This document shows positions 33,547-44,521 of a stretch of DNA of 64,000 nt, piece by piece (the stretch's first letter is position 1; the number at the start of each line of letters is the position of its first letter). The stretch lies in the NCBI GenBank assembly GCA_963556695.1, contig CAUWAG010000019.1, positions 1,488,001-1,552,000 on the forward strand, read 5' to 3'. The notes beneath the pieces were generated by a model. The model was given only the letters and a program-made list of their open reading frames with translations, had not been told where the DNA came from and ran no database searches. The position numbers and the translations under genes are program-made. This stretch comes from Anthostomella pinea (Eukaryota > Ascomycota > Sordariomycetes > Xylariales > Xylariaceae).

Positions 33547-35753
33547 TCGGCACACCACTTGATCACCTCCTCGATCTGCGAGGCGGGCGGGGTGCGTGGA
33601 GGTGTGCTGAATGGGAATAATGGTTGTAAAGAAAACGGACTCATACGCAACGACGAACTCGTTGCTGTTCAGACAAACTCGTTTCACCTCACTCGGATGG
33701 TTGCGACGATGTGGAACAGAGAGGGGAAATGGTCAGGATCAAGGACACAATCCCAACCTTGGAGTTGCAGAATGCTGAACATGAAGAGGCGGAATGACAC
33801 AGGCGACCGGCATTTGTTGGATAGCAAATGCCAAATGCCAGAACGCGTGGTGTGCGCGCGGAGGAAAGGCAGCCGACGTGGTGGTGGTGTGCAGTATAAC
33901 CCGGTGTGTGTGTGTGTGGATGCAGAGGGTGGGTGGGGAGTTGACCGTTGACCTTCCCCCTTAGGGTCAGGAGTCAAGTCAGCTGCGCGGCCCAGCCAAT
34001 CAACGACTCGTCCCAGCACTCCACTCCCCCTTCCCCCCTTTTCCACATTCCACGCGACGACCTTGGATTCCCTACCAACAATATCTATCACCACAACCGT
34101 TCTGACCTAGGTCAAGCTTGTTGGCTCTGATCTCATTTCCACTCTATCTACCTCGACCGGACCCACGGATGCCAAGTCCCCACTGTTACCCTCCCGACAC
34201 CTGACGGCCACCTAGTCACAATCCAGGGGCCGCGTCCGACTTTTCCTCGTCAAATCGCAACTTGGACAGGGGTAGTCACTCTGACTGCTTCCAAGTCAGT
34301 AGACCTATCCTTGCGCCTCGCATGGTCCCCCCGGCTGGATATCTGCCGAGGCCAGGTGCGCGCCGCAGCTGCAGCCGCAGACTGCTGCATGACGCATAAC
34401 ACCTGCGTCACGCGCCTTGCCCTCGCTTCCACACAATCACGACCGGCTACCTTCGAGGCTTCTTCCATTCTTGGATTACTACTAATACTACCACCCGTTG
34501 TGTACTGCGGACTCGGGGTTGCACTGCAGACTCGGGGTTGCACTGCAGACCAACCTTCTCCTTATTTCCCGGGCATATGATCTTGAACGATACCAGCCCA
34601 TCTGTCAGCAGACCACAGCGCATCTAGGCCATGCTCAATCATAGCCCTGGCCCTCATTGAAAATTATGGGCTCAACGAGGCCTGGTCGCATGATCAGAAG
34701 GGTGGGAGACGACGATACGAACTCGGGTCTCCTCAATCAGTCACTTGCTTTCGTTCCCGGTCTCATCGGCATCTTACTAACCTCTTTCATGCTGGATTCG
34801 AGTCTGTAGAGACAGACAGGCGGCGTACGGCGTCTCCTCTTGGAACCCTGCACTCTGGTTTCCTTTCATCCCAACTTATTCGGCGTTGTAGACTGTTTAA
34901 CTTATGGACGGACCTTGATGGGGAATCGGTGGCGGCGAACGGAACGGCTTTAGACATGACGGACGGTTGGACAGGCGGACGGGGCCAGAGGTTCGGTGAA
35001 CTGACCCCCGGTGTACGGCACGCGAGACTCTCTCATCCCGCCGGTTGGCGGGACAAGCATAGCATTTATACCCTCTCCTTCTCCCTCTGCTACTTCCTAA
35101 GTTCCCTTCTTCATCTTCTTCTTCTTCTACTGCGTGGCGGTTCTCTCGATGGCCATGCCACTTTTACACCTGTGCATTTACTAGGTTTTTTACACGGGAT
35201 GGGAATCCGTTAGGGGGGTTTGAACAGACGGACCGGTGCTGGTAACATCATTAGACTGGGGCGTTTACCTTGGATTTGGGGCGGTCGAATCTTGGTTGTC
35301 GATACCATGGCGGTGTCGGCGGCTTGTTACATGTCTTCTGGATAATCATAATACATACTCTTCCAATCACATCGTCTTCTACCCGTATCGATGCCTTGGT
35401 TTTATCTATTGGGTACCCGCAGTGCTGGTCGGCTGATATCGATGAACGCAGCTTGGGCAACTATGGTGTTAGAGGCCTTGGTGAGAGCAGAGTCTCATCC
35501 AGGGATGCGCATTGCGTCCTGCGACTGATGAAAGCCCCTGGCCCATAGCTGCTGGGATAACCTTGTCGGCTTGTGGATGCTCATAGTGAAGGCACGCGGT
35601 TCACAGGTGAATGGTAAGAGATGATACGGCCGAATGCTGACTGCCTATATTTGTCGCCGTGGAAGGCAGACTGGACGAGGCTTATGCGATGGGAGAAGAG
35701 TGATCTTCAATTCGTTGAAACGTCTATTCTGTGGGTGCTGACCAGACTCATCA
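33547..35753. other. Convergent intergenic region with no recognised gene
   Basis: About 2.2 kb separate the stop codons of medA (plus) and the TTC27-like gene (minus). Only short ORFs occur. A CA/TG-rich patch lies near 33900-33925. A TATA-like plus pyrimidine-rich block near 35062-35130 looks like a promoter but leads to no recognisable coding region. Confidence 0.5.
34511..34548. repeat. 19-bp tandem duplication
   Basis: The unit ACTCGGGGTTGCACTGCAG occurs twice head to tail (34511-34529 and 34530-34548) with no mismatch. It is a small local duplication in non-coding DNA. Confidence 0.85.
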
Positions 35754-38700
35754 TCATTTCAGGTCCTGCATCATACCCTGCAAAGTATCCCACCGCTCGT
35801 CCTCCTCCCAGGACTCCTTAGCCTTCCCCAGGACGCTGCGGATCGCGCTCCTCGCCTTGCCCTTCCATCTGGTCCCGACGCTCTCGAGCCGTGACCCGTA
35901 GTTCTCATAGGCCGCGACGAGCTCCGAGGTCCTCTGCACGACCGTATCCCACTCCTCTACGTCCGTCAGCCAGTTCCCCTGTTCGCCGCCGGCGCTGGAA
36001 GCGGATAAGGAGCTACCCACTCCGCCGATCGCCGCTCTCCACCCCTTTTCGGCTGCATCTAGTGCCCCGGCCCAGTCTCGTCTCCAAGCACGAAGTCGGG
36101 ACACCAGCGCCCAGCACGCCGAGTTCGACGTGATCAGGGGTACGATATCATCCTCGAAAATCGCGATGATTCTATGCGCCGCCGTCCCCCTCGCGGGTTC
36201 ATAGACCCCATCCAGGCCGGCGTCATCACCAGATATGGGTGTCTTCGTCGCCTCACGGACCAAGAGCGCCAGGATGTCGAGATCCAGCGCATCTTCCGCC
36301 TTGCGTATCCGAATAATGCTCCGTAACCCAAGCACAATATCATCGATATCGGGTGTCGAGAGGCTCGCGGCGAGCGTCACCACGTTGTCCCATATCCTCC
36401 AGTTCGAATCCGCGATCGTGGCACCGCGCTTGAAAGCAATCAGCGAGTCCCGCAGCAGCTGTGGTGCAGATCTTCCCAACTCGGCGGCTCGCTTGGTGCT
36501 GGGCATATCGTCTACATTGGCTGAATCATCCTCGTCGTTCTTCAGCCTTTCCTTCCGTGCTTTGCTCTCCTCGACAATCTCGCGGTACCAGCTAAGGAGA
36601 GCAGTTCCGAGGTTGCTCCATGTTCTAGCATTCTCGCCGCCTGAAGTATCATTCGCCGTCGACAAGCCTCTCTGGAAAGCCTCGGCCGCATCCGGGAAAT
36701 GGCCGAGACGAAGCTCGATATCACCTAGCCGACCCCACAACTCAGGACTCATTCTGTTGATAGCGACTGACAGCGTGTATGCTTCTCTTGCCTCGTTCCA
36801 CTCTTTTCTCTGCAGATAGAGCTCGCCCAGTGACCTTTGTGCCCTCGCGAAGCGTCGGTTGGATACATCCCACGCACGCTTGTAGTGTTGGGCATCGTTC
36901 TCCATGTCCCCCAATAGGCAGAATAGTCGAGGCGCATTGGGTGGTGGCGGTGAATGTTCTGGGCCGTAGAAGTCGGAGGGCTTTAACGATGAGATATCGA
37001 TATCGTCTTCTTCAACGTCACCATTGTTCACATCGCCTTCATCATCACCTGTACTAGGAGTCCGATGGAACAGCCTCCACCTTACCACGGCACGGGCTTT
37101 TTCCTCACCTCCAGCGCCCCTGCCATCTGCATCATCCGTGGCAGCTGTGCTAGCTAGACAGAGAGCAACCTCCGGCCAGAGGCGTAGGCGCTTGAAGATT
37201 TCCAAAGCAGAGACGAGGGAACCAACGGAAGACCAGGCATAGGCGAGCTCCGATTCAAGATGCCAACGAGGGGGCGAGGCAAGAGCATTGACGTATCGCA
37301 GCCGTTCTTTTGGAGATGCCGACTCGGATGGCTTAGGAGCTGGTAGGAAGGATGTCGGTTTGTTCATCTTATCTGGTTGACCCTCAGAGGTTACTTGGAT
37401 TACCGGAATGTTGGGGTCTGGTTTTGATTCAGATTGTTCCACAGAGGCTGCTGACTCTTGCGTGTTGACAAGAACCTGGTCAACGAGGGCCTGCATCTGC
37501 AAGACCCCTCGCTCGACCGTCCGACTCCGGTTCATCTCAATCCGCGACCGTACCAGTAACGCCTGGGTGTAGACCTGCCAGTTTGCCGCCTTGTCCTCGA
37601 TGACTCGCACGGCAAAGGGAAGGATTTCCTCCGACGTCAGGGAATCAACGGGTAGGAAGGTATCTTTGAGTGTGGCCTCGGTAAGAAGGATGATCTGATC
37701 TTCTGGTCGTAGTTCGGGTTGATTATCAGGCGTGATATCCTGTAGCTCAGCTTGGACCGATGAGGGCTGGCCAGCCGCCTCATCACCATTGAACTTGATG
37801 TTTTCCAACAATGTGTCGTCGTTCAACGACAGTGCCACTGGAGTCGCCTTGATCCTGTCCTTGTCGCCGTCCGGCCCTTGAGCTAGGTGTAGACTTTTGG
37901 CAAGAACGACGAGCTGGCTAATGTTGGTTTCCTGGAATCTTGTCCGCTTGCCTAGGGCACCCGAGAGAGCATACACGAAGTCGCTGGTCTGTGTAGCTGC
38001 TTGTAAGGCTTGCTTAGCCTTGGTGTCATTCCCCAGTAGTATATGACAATTCGCTTGTTCTAAGCGGAACTGGACGCGTGATTCTTGTGGCCACGGGGGC
38101 TCTTCCAGGCCCGACTCCGCGTGGCTTGTTCTAAAGACGGCCGATTCCGCATCTTTGAGGCTCTGCTCAATGAGTTCCTGGAGGGTGACAACGTCGGTCC
38201 ACCGACCACTTTTGGTGAAAAGTGAGCCAGGGCCCAGGGAAGGTTGCGTGAGAAGCTTGTAATGCCAAAGATGGATCCTCAGGCGAGTCCACGAAAGCTG
38301 TGATGCGAGAGATTGAAAGGTGTCAATGGGCAGTATGCGACCCGAAGTGAAGATGAAGCGTGCTAGACAGAAAAGCTCGATGTGGGGGATATATGAATAC
38401 GTAGAGACGCCGTCGGTGTCAAGGGATCTCTGGCACAGCACTCTGCATGCCTCTAACGTCCTTTGCCCACCGACATGTGAAGGATCTGCTTGACTGAAAG
38501 AAGAGACGAAGATTCGCTCGGCGGCTTCTGGACTCTCAAGGACGGGCCCGGTGACGTTGGCCTGCAAGAAAGCAGCCAACGAAGCCAGTCCGAGACGGAT
38601 GGCGTGCGTGTTCAAATCTGGTGGAGGGAGTTCACCGGATGTCTCTTCAGGGCCGTCTGTACTCGTCCGGTCTGTGGTGCACGCCACCACATGGCGGGCA

Positions 38701-38831
38701 AACTGGTCTATCAGAACCCTAGATGTCTCGCCGTCAAGCTGACGGAGGAAATGCGAGTCCCCAAGCGAGTCTTCGATTGCGAGGAGCTCGCCAGGCGACA
38801 CTGGGCTCAGACTGGTACTGGCGCTTGGCAT
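35754..38831 (-). CDS. TPR protein, TTC27 / Emw1 homologue
   Basis: This is a single-exon frame of 1025 aa. The N-terminal half is helical without obvious motifs. TPR units fall at about 632-850, including APRLFCLLGDMENDAQHYKRAW, RSLGELYLQRKEWNEAREAY and LWGRLGDIELRLGHFPDAAEAF. An acidic linker lies near 575-610 and a second at about 765-790. The block order, with the conserved LGDM and WGRLGD elements, matches human TTC27 and yeast Emw1, an essential protein linked to cell-wall integrity whose biochemical role is still poorly defined. Length agrees with fungal family members. The stop codon lies about 2.2 kb from the convergent medA gene, and the start is about 835 bp from the FucP-like gene's stop. 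Confidence 0.88.
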   Translation of the reverse strand: MPSASTSLSPVSPGELLAIEDSLGDSHFLRQLDGETSRVLIDQFARHVVACTTDRTSTDGPEETSGELPPPDLNTHAIRLGLASLAAFLQANVTGPVLESPEAAERIFVSSFSQADPSHVGGQRTLEACRVLCQRSLDTDGVSTYSYIPHIELFCLARFIFTSGRILPIDTFQSLASQLSWTRLRIHLWHYKLLTQPSLGPGSLFTKSGRWTDVVTLQELIEQSLKDAESAVFRTSHAESGLEEPPWPQESRVQFRLEQANCHILLGNDTKAKQALQAATQTSDFVYALSGALGKRTRFQETNISQLVVLAKSLHLAQGPDGDKDRIKATPVALSLNDDTLLENIKFNGDEAAGQPSSVQAELQDITPDNQPELRPEDQIILLTEATLKDTFLPVDSLTSEEILPFAVRVIEDKAANWQVYTQALLVRSRIEMNRSRTVERGVLQMQALVDQVLVNTQESAASVEQSESKPDPNIPVIQVTSEGQPDKMNKPTSFLPAPKPSESASPKERLRYVNALASPPRWHLESELAYAWSSVGSLVSALEIFKRLRLWPEVALCLASTAATDDADGRGAGGEEKARAVVRWRLFHRTPSTGDDEGDVNNGDVEEDDIDISSLKPSDFYGPEHSPPPPNAPRLFCLLGDMENDAQHYKRAWDVSNRRFARAQRSLGELYLQRKEWNEAREAYTLSVAINRMSPELWGRLGDIELRLGHFPDAAEAFQRGLSTANDTSGGENARTWSNLGTALLSWYREIVEESKARKERLKNDEDDSANVDDMPSTKRAAELGRSAPQLLRDSLIAFKRGATIADSNWRIWDNVVTLAASLSTPDIDDIVLGLRSIIRIRKAEDALDLDILALLVREATKTPISGDDAGLDGVYEPARGTAAHRIIAIFEDDIVPLITSNSACWALVSRLRAWRRDWAGALDAAEKGWRAAIGGVGSSLSASSAGGEQGNWLTDVEEWDTVVQRTSELVAAYENYGSRLESVGTRWKGKARSAIRSVLGKAKESWEEDERWDTLQGMMQDLK

Positions 38832-39666
38832 CGTGTGAGGACCCGGCTGCCAGGGAGAGTGCCAAGAGGAGAGGAGGCGTTACGTAGGCACGCCGGATGG
38901 CCGGCTCACAGTATTCCGTACTGGCCGAGGGATCGGGAATTACAGAACGGAATAAGAAACCGGTGCATTGGACGTTACCTACACTCTCATTCAGAGCATG
39001 CGTGTGCGTGAGGCGACTGGGACTGGTTGTTGCGATCAAATACAAAAATTGTCGATATGGCGGGGGAGGGGCATCTGAGATGGCCCGAGCGCTCACAAGA
39101 GCTGCACAAATCATTATGCATGTATACAGCCGAACCCCTTAAATCTCCCTTGATTCTCCTCTCCTTTTACCGTATCGCTCGAGTGCCACGTGCTCCGTCC
39201 CAATGGTTGGCTATTCCTAGTGTGATAGTGTCCCTAATTTGGACTACCTTGAGCTTGCGCACATTTTCTGCCTCCTCTCGTCTCAGCGCACTAGACATAT
39301 TGCAGAGACCCGACGCTGAGTTTCTAGTGACCAAGAAATAATAGTCTGGCTTTTAGCACACCAGCGAAGAAAACATCTATTCAGAGATACTTGGAGTTCA
39401 TGACCGTGGAATAAGCTTTGGTCCATATCGATTATGGGAATCGATCGTCAAACGACATCATGGCTTAGGATCATGGCCAAGTTCTATTTGTTCATGGGTA
39501 TTATTCATTAATCATATAACTGCCTCTTTGCTCGAACCACCAACAACTCTTCTGGAATGGCAGGTCAGGGCAAAGCCGCCCCTCTCTATCAATCACGACC
39601 AAGCGACCATCGCACTTGTAGACCTCGAAAATCAGAACCCCCAGCGCTTTCTCATCAAGCCCACTC
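38832..39666. promoter_or_regulatory. Promoter of the TTC27-like gene and 3' region of the FucP-like gene
   Basis: Both neighbours are on the minus strand, so this 835-bp gap holds the upstream region of the TPR gene and the 3' UTR of the transporter gene. No specific motif was assigned. Confidence 0.4.
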
Positions 39667-41229
39667 TCATACTCTCTCGATAGTGATGGCGCCCTCGGGC
39701 TTCTTCTCAATGTCCTCGCTAGCGAGGCCTGCATCGGTGCTGATAACCTCCTTGACCCTCATGATGTATCGGCCATGTCTCAGCCAGTGGAAGGTGACGT
39801 AGCCAAGAACATAACAAAAGCCAACAAGAGGCACGACGTACGAGATGCGAGTCGAGGCGGCGTCGGCGATGGCGCCCTGGATGGGCGGGAAGACAGCTCC
39901 TCCAGACACGCCCATGACCAGGATACCGGCACCTCGTCTGGTGTGCTGGCCCAGGTTCGCAGTGCCCAGGGTGAACAAAGTGGGGTACATAGGCGCCTCG
40001 AAGAAGAATATGGCAATGAGCACGCCGGCCGCGGCGTGGCCACGACCCGCACAAATATACGCGTTCATCGCGATGCAGATGACGGCGTAGATGATGAGTA
40101 TGAAGTCCGCCTGGAGGACTGTCGCCAGCGCCGTCGCCACGAAGCGACCAATAGTGAAGCAGATCAGCGCGTATGACAGCATCCTGGATGCCTCAGAGGC
40201 GGTGAACCCTCCATTCTCGGTAGCATAGTTGATGAAGAAAGAGGCAATGGTGACCTGTTTCCTGTCAGGGCCTCGTCAAAGTAGAATGGCGAGGAAGTAG
40301 AGGCCTACCTGTGCACCAACGTAGCAGAACTGGGCAATGAAGGCGAAGATCATGTTGTACTGCTTGTACAGAGGTCCAGCTCCGATTTCGTTGCCATTGT
40401 GGTCCAGGGCAGGGGCACCAGAGCTTGACTGACCGCTGAGCATTTCCTCCGAGATCTCAGGGAGCTTGGCGAAGAAGAATAGAACCCCGACGGCAACTCC
40501 AGCACACGCCACTGCAAGATACACGAATTGCACATTGGTCAGGCTGTGTGCGTTCGCCCCCTCGAAGAAGAACTTGGCTGTCGTCATGGTCAGTCACTTG
40601 TTGTGTGGCCAGCGGGTTTAGATTCTTGGATAGGCTTACAAGCAATGAGAGGTCCAATGAAGGAGGCAACACCGTTCCAGCTCTGGCAAAACTGCAACCG
40701 GGCTGAGGCCGAAGCAGGATTGCCTATAATGACGGCATACGAGTTGGCAGAGGTCTCGAGTGTTGCCAGTCCACAGGCAATGACCAGCGTGCACGCAATG
40801 AATCCACCGAATGCAGCATCTTTGTTGTCAGGGGTCGTGAAGTGCGCCGTGGGCCAGAACATGATGGCGCCGAGAGAGTACAGAGAAAGACCCATCAAGA
40901 TGGTTTGCTTGTAGCCTCGCCTCTTGAGGACTTCGGCGGCGATAGGGCTGAACAGGAGGTAACCGCCACCGAAATAGACGACCTGGAGCCCCGTTGACTC
41001 CAGCTTGGAGACGCCCAGAACGGTTTGGAAGTGCTTGTTCAGAACTTTTCCACGTTAGCTAGAGCTCTGACGCTTAAGTGCCTACTAATCACTCACCATC
41101 GAGAAGACCGTAGCTGAATCCCCAGAGGAAGAAGAGGGAGATGACGAGAGAAAGAGGATAGATAAGAGCCCTGCCGGTGAGGTAGCCACCGGCAACTTGG
41201 CCAGTTTGCACAGGAATTCCGCCAGCCAT
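39667..41229 (-). CDS. L-fucose permease-like MFS transporter (FHS family)
   Basis: The predicted CDS on the minus strand joins 41229-41097, 41044-40640, 40577-40309 and 40254-39667 (464 aa), with short GT..AG introns in consistent phase. The first helix block contains LSLVISLFFLWGFSYGLLDV followed by LNKHFQ, a hallmark of the fucose:H+ symporter (FHS/FucP) family of the major facilitator superfamily. The protein is strongly hydrophobic with about twelve predicted membrane segments, a polar central loop (about residues 220-250) and a charged cytosolic C-tail. FHS carriers import sugars such as L-fucose, glucose or galactose with protons across the plasma membrane; substrate cannot be deduced here. 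The start was chosen because it gives a short hydrophilic N-terminus before helix 1. Confidence 0.88.
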
Positions 41230-44200
41230 TGTGAAGAGGTTTCCTTGAACAAATCGAGTGCCGTGAGAGCTGAGTGTCCGAGGAGAGGGCTTCGAACTCG
41301 AGGAGTTGGGAGCTGACTTTGGGGTAATGTCTGGCCGGGATGGAATGGGCGTTGCGTTGATGAGTGGATGATAGTCTTACCCAGACGGTGATCGACGAAC
41401 CTTATATATTTCGACCCAGAGTAGACATGGTCGTGGCCAAAAAGCATGGGGCTGGAACCTGGAGAACCTGGAGTCGCACTTGAGGGGTCTGGGTCTTCCC
41501 CAGGATTTCCCACCATCCCCAGAGAATCCACCGTTCCCATCCTATGTCTCTAGTGCCAATGAGATGTGTACCAACAGAGCCCCGGTAGCTCATAGCTGGT
41601 GCCCAACAGGATCTAGCGGTGTGCGCGTGACCCAGGGGATGCGGGAAGTCCGTGCCAAGCTCATCTACTTCTTTGTATTCACAAAGGTAGCGACGTTGGA
41701 CTATGACTGGCCGCCGAGATGCGGCCGGGTCTAAGCCATGATCCAGCCGTAAAGGCCTTGAACTTGAGGCTGCCGAGACGGCCCGGTGAAGACGGCGAAT
41801 GATGATAGCGTCGTCGCAAGGAAGAGGTTGTTGGCCGGAAAACCTTGCCTGTGGCAGAAACCAGCGGTATCTGATAAGACAGCACGGGTTCGGGGCCGGA
41901 CGGGTAGATCCACGGCATGGATATTGATCTTTCCCTGAGAGTTGTGAGATGCGATAGGGGCAAAGCGCGTGATACAAGAGTTGGCAAGGGACCTGCACTG
42001 TTGAATGAAGAAACCCACTAGAACCACACTAGAAAACCTTTAGACGCCGCTTGACAATAGATGACGAGTGATGCTCGCCAACCATAACCTCATGGGTGCT
42101 CTATGCGGAATTGGACCTTGCGGCCTTACCTGACCTGGTCATACAGTATGACTCGCATCGGGGCGAGATGTTTTCCTGTATGAGGCAGCGCCGCCGCAGC
42201 GGTACGCTTCCAGAACCCACGCCGCCTGTCCAGATCGATTAGTGCGACGGTTGGCTTCCTCGCGACCCACAGTTCGACGGAGGATATGTCCATAAAAGTG
42301 ACAGTCCGGGGATGCTTGGGATCTAGACCACTGTGGCCGGGGCTTAGCTCAGTGACCTCACTTCCTTTCAACCGTCTTGGTGCCGTGAAGCTTCAACGAG
42401 GGCAAGCAGACCGTGCCGGATGCGCCGCCATTCTCTCACCCCGCCAAGAGACCTCATGGGCCTCCATGCTGCTATCTAAGCGTCATGGGTCGTTTTTCTC
42501 GTTATGAGTCTTCCTAGGGACCTAGCCACTCCTCAACCAGAAACCTTTTCACTGATGAATTACTTTTGTTCAGCCAAGATCTTAGCTTCATGAGCTTGCG
42601 AGTCAAGGCAACAAGTGTTTGAAAGCGGTAACCATGGGATCAAGATGGCATCGCCTGATCTTCCCAGGACTTTGGGCATCGAATGAGAGAAGGCTGGCAG
42701 CAGAAACTATTTGTCAATGGATCAATCCCCGATCTCTTCACGAATGCTATACCTAGTCAGCTGCCAGGCCGGACGAAATGTGTTTTGCCATGGATTTAGC
42801 AGCAGATAGGGGTTATTCGCGAAAGTGTCGAACCTGGAACAAACACTCGGCATGACGTTGCGGAGTCATCATATCAACCACCTGGGTGCCATGCATCTCG
42901 TCTCGAGGAGAGGACGAGGACAACCACACGATGGACTTATCGCAGCCTTAAATGTTTCAAACGCCTTGGTATCAGGGCAAACAAGTCCAGGGCAGCAAGC
43001 GGGCCTGGGAATGTGATGGAGTGACTCCTCATCGCAGGTCACTGCCAGGTCGAGGACAAGCCGTGAAACTGACCTACCGCGGTATCCCCTCAGCTGCGTC
43101 TTGCGCGAAATGGCCTAGCACCACAGAAATGGAGTTGCGGAGTCCTGCGCTGAATGTGTCGGTGTCTAGGTAGGTTTGATTAGTTTGGACGAGGCTTGTG
43201 GAGATAGTCAATCGACTACTATATTTGAGCCTTGTATAGCGGCCACAACAACTGAAAGGGTGTGTGACCACACGGGTGCTAAATGGCCCCAAGGCCGGAG
43301 ATGATGCGTGGCGAAGCTGGCCTCGGTGATATCGAGTTTTGATAATTGCAGCCACACAAGTACTGGGCCTGACCAAGCCAGTAGTGGCGAAGGTATGGGG
43401 TTCGGATGGACGGGCATTACTGCCATGTACGTCAGAGGCCATTCTTGCCATGACAGACAGCTGACATAAAAGTGTTGCGATGCAACGGTGTGAGTTCATG
43501 TTACATTATGCCCCTGATCAGCAATACCAACAGGGACAGAACGAGTGCCCTCGTCGATGATAAGCAGGCCAAGATTGAGGCTCCTCGGGAGCACGACAGC
43601 GGCCGTCCTCGTGGCGATTTTGGCGCTCCCGGTAAGCGTGTCGTCAGGGCAAGCATGCGTCGCACTGCGAGTCTTGGTATCGGGCTGCTTCCTGCAATAG
43701 AGAGCAAGGCAGCCAATGATGGCGCGGTTTCAAGCATCCTGTACATGCGAAGCCATATAAGAAATACATATGTATGAATAAGAGGTCCCGAGGCTACGCT
43801 CAACGAGCGTCAGGGTCGTTGCTCCAGATGCTGGCTTGCCAGCCAACCAGACCCGATGCGCCGACTTGGCGCAAGTGCCTGATGAGGGGATTCGTCTGAT
43901 GGCCCTAGCTGCCTGAATAATATGTGAATGGCTACCCTAACCAGGAATGTGATTGTGATAGCTTGCGTGCCGGAGAGCGAACGTCGGGAATCGAACCATG
44001 AGCGCCTCGTCGCCCCTGAACGTCCAATAGCGATGAATATAGCATGGCATTTGGCAGAGCTTGAAGACGCCCACCTACTGCAGCTTATCGTTCTCAACGG
44101 CTGATGGATTATTGGACGACGATGATGATCGTGGAGATGTAGGCGATGATACAATGTCGGCTGTTTTTGCACGGAACCATCCGGAACGAGTTGAGGACAC

Positions 44201-44521
44201 AGACTTCAGCATCACGTGAGGCGATGGATTTGAGCACTACGGGATATAGTGATATGTGCTATCTGCTATGTACTTATGTAAATACCCCTCATTATCTTTG
44301 AAGCCGCAGTGGGGCATCGGCGGCCCATCTGAATCTTGCCGTTCGCTCACCTCATTGACAAGTTACAAACCCCTGCTTCATCACAACATGTCTACTGTCT
44401 ACCTAGGTAAGGGTACTACGTAGTAGGGATCCTACATGTACAAAATTTCAGGCAGCATACGTACGGACTGGCATACTGATGGTCACAACTTCCCTTGACT
44501 CTGCTTGGCCGCCCAGTCGCC
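41230..44521. other. Non-coding region between divergent transporter and regulator genes
   Basis: About 3.3 kb with only short, featureless ORFs. It contains the promoter regions of the FucP-like gene (minus) and the Zn2Cys6 gene (plus). Nothing else was recognised. Confidence 0.5.

Noticed and set aside
43960..44080. Minus-strand sequence resembling a tRNA B-box (GGTTCGATTCC)
   Set aside because: The flanking bases do not form a proper T-arm stem, and no A-box or acceptor stem lies at the right distance.
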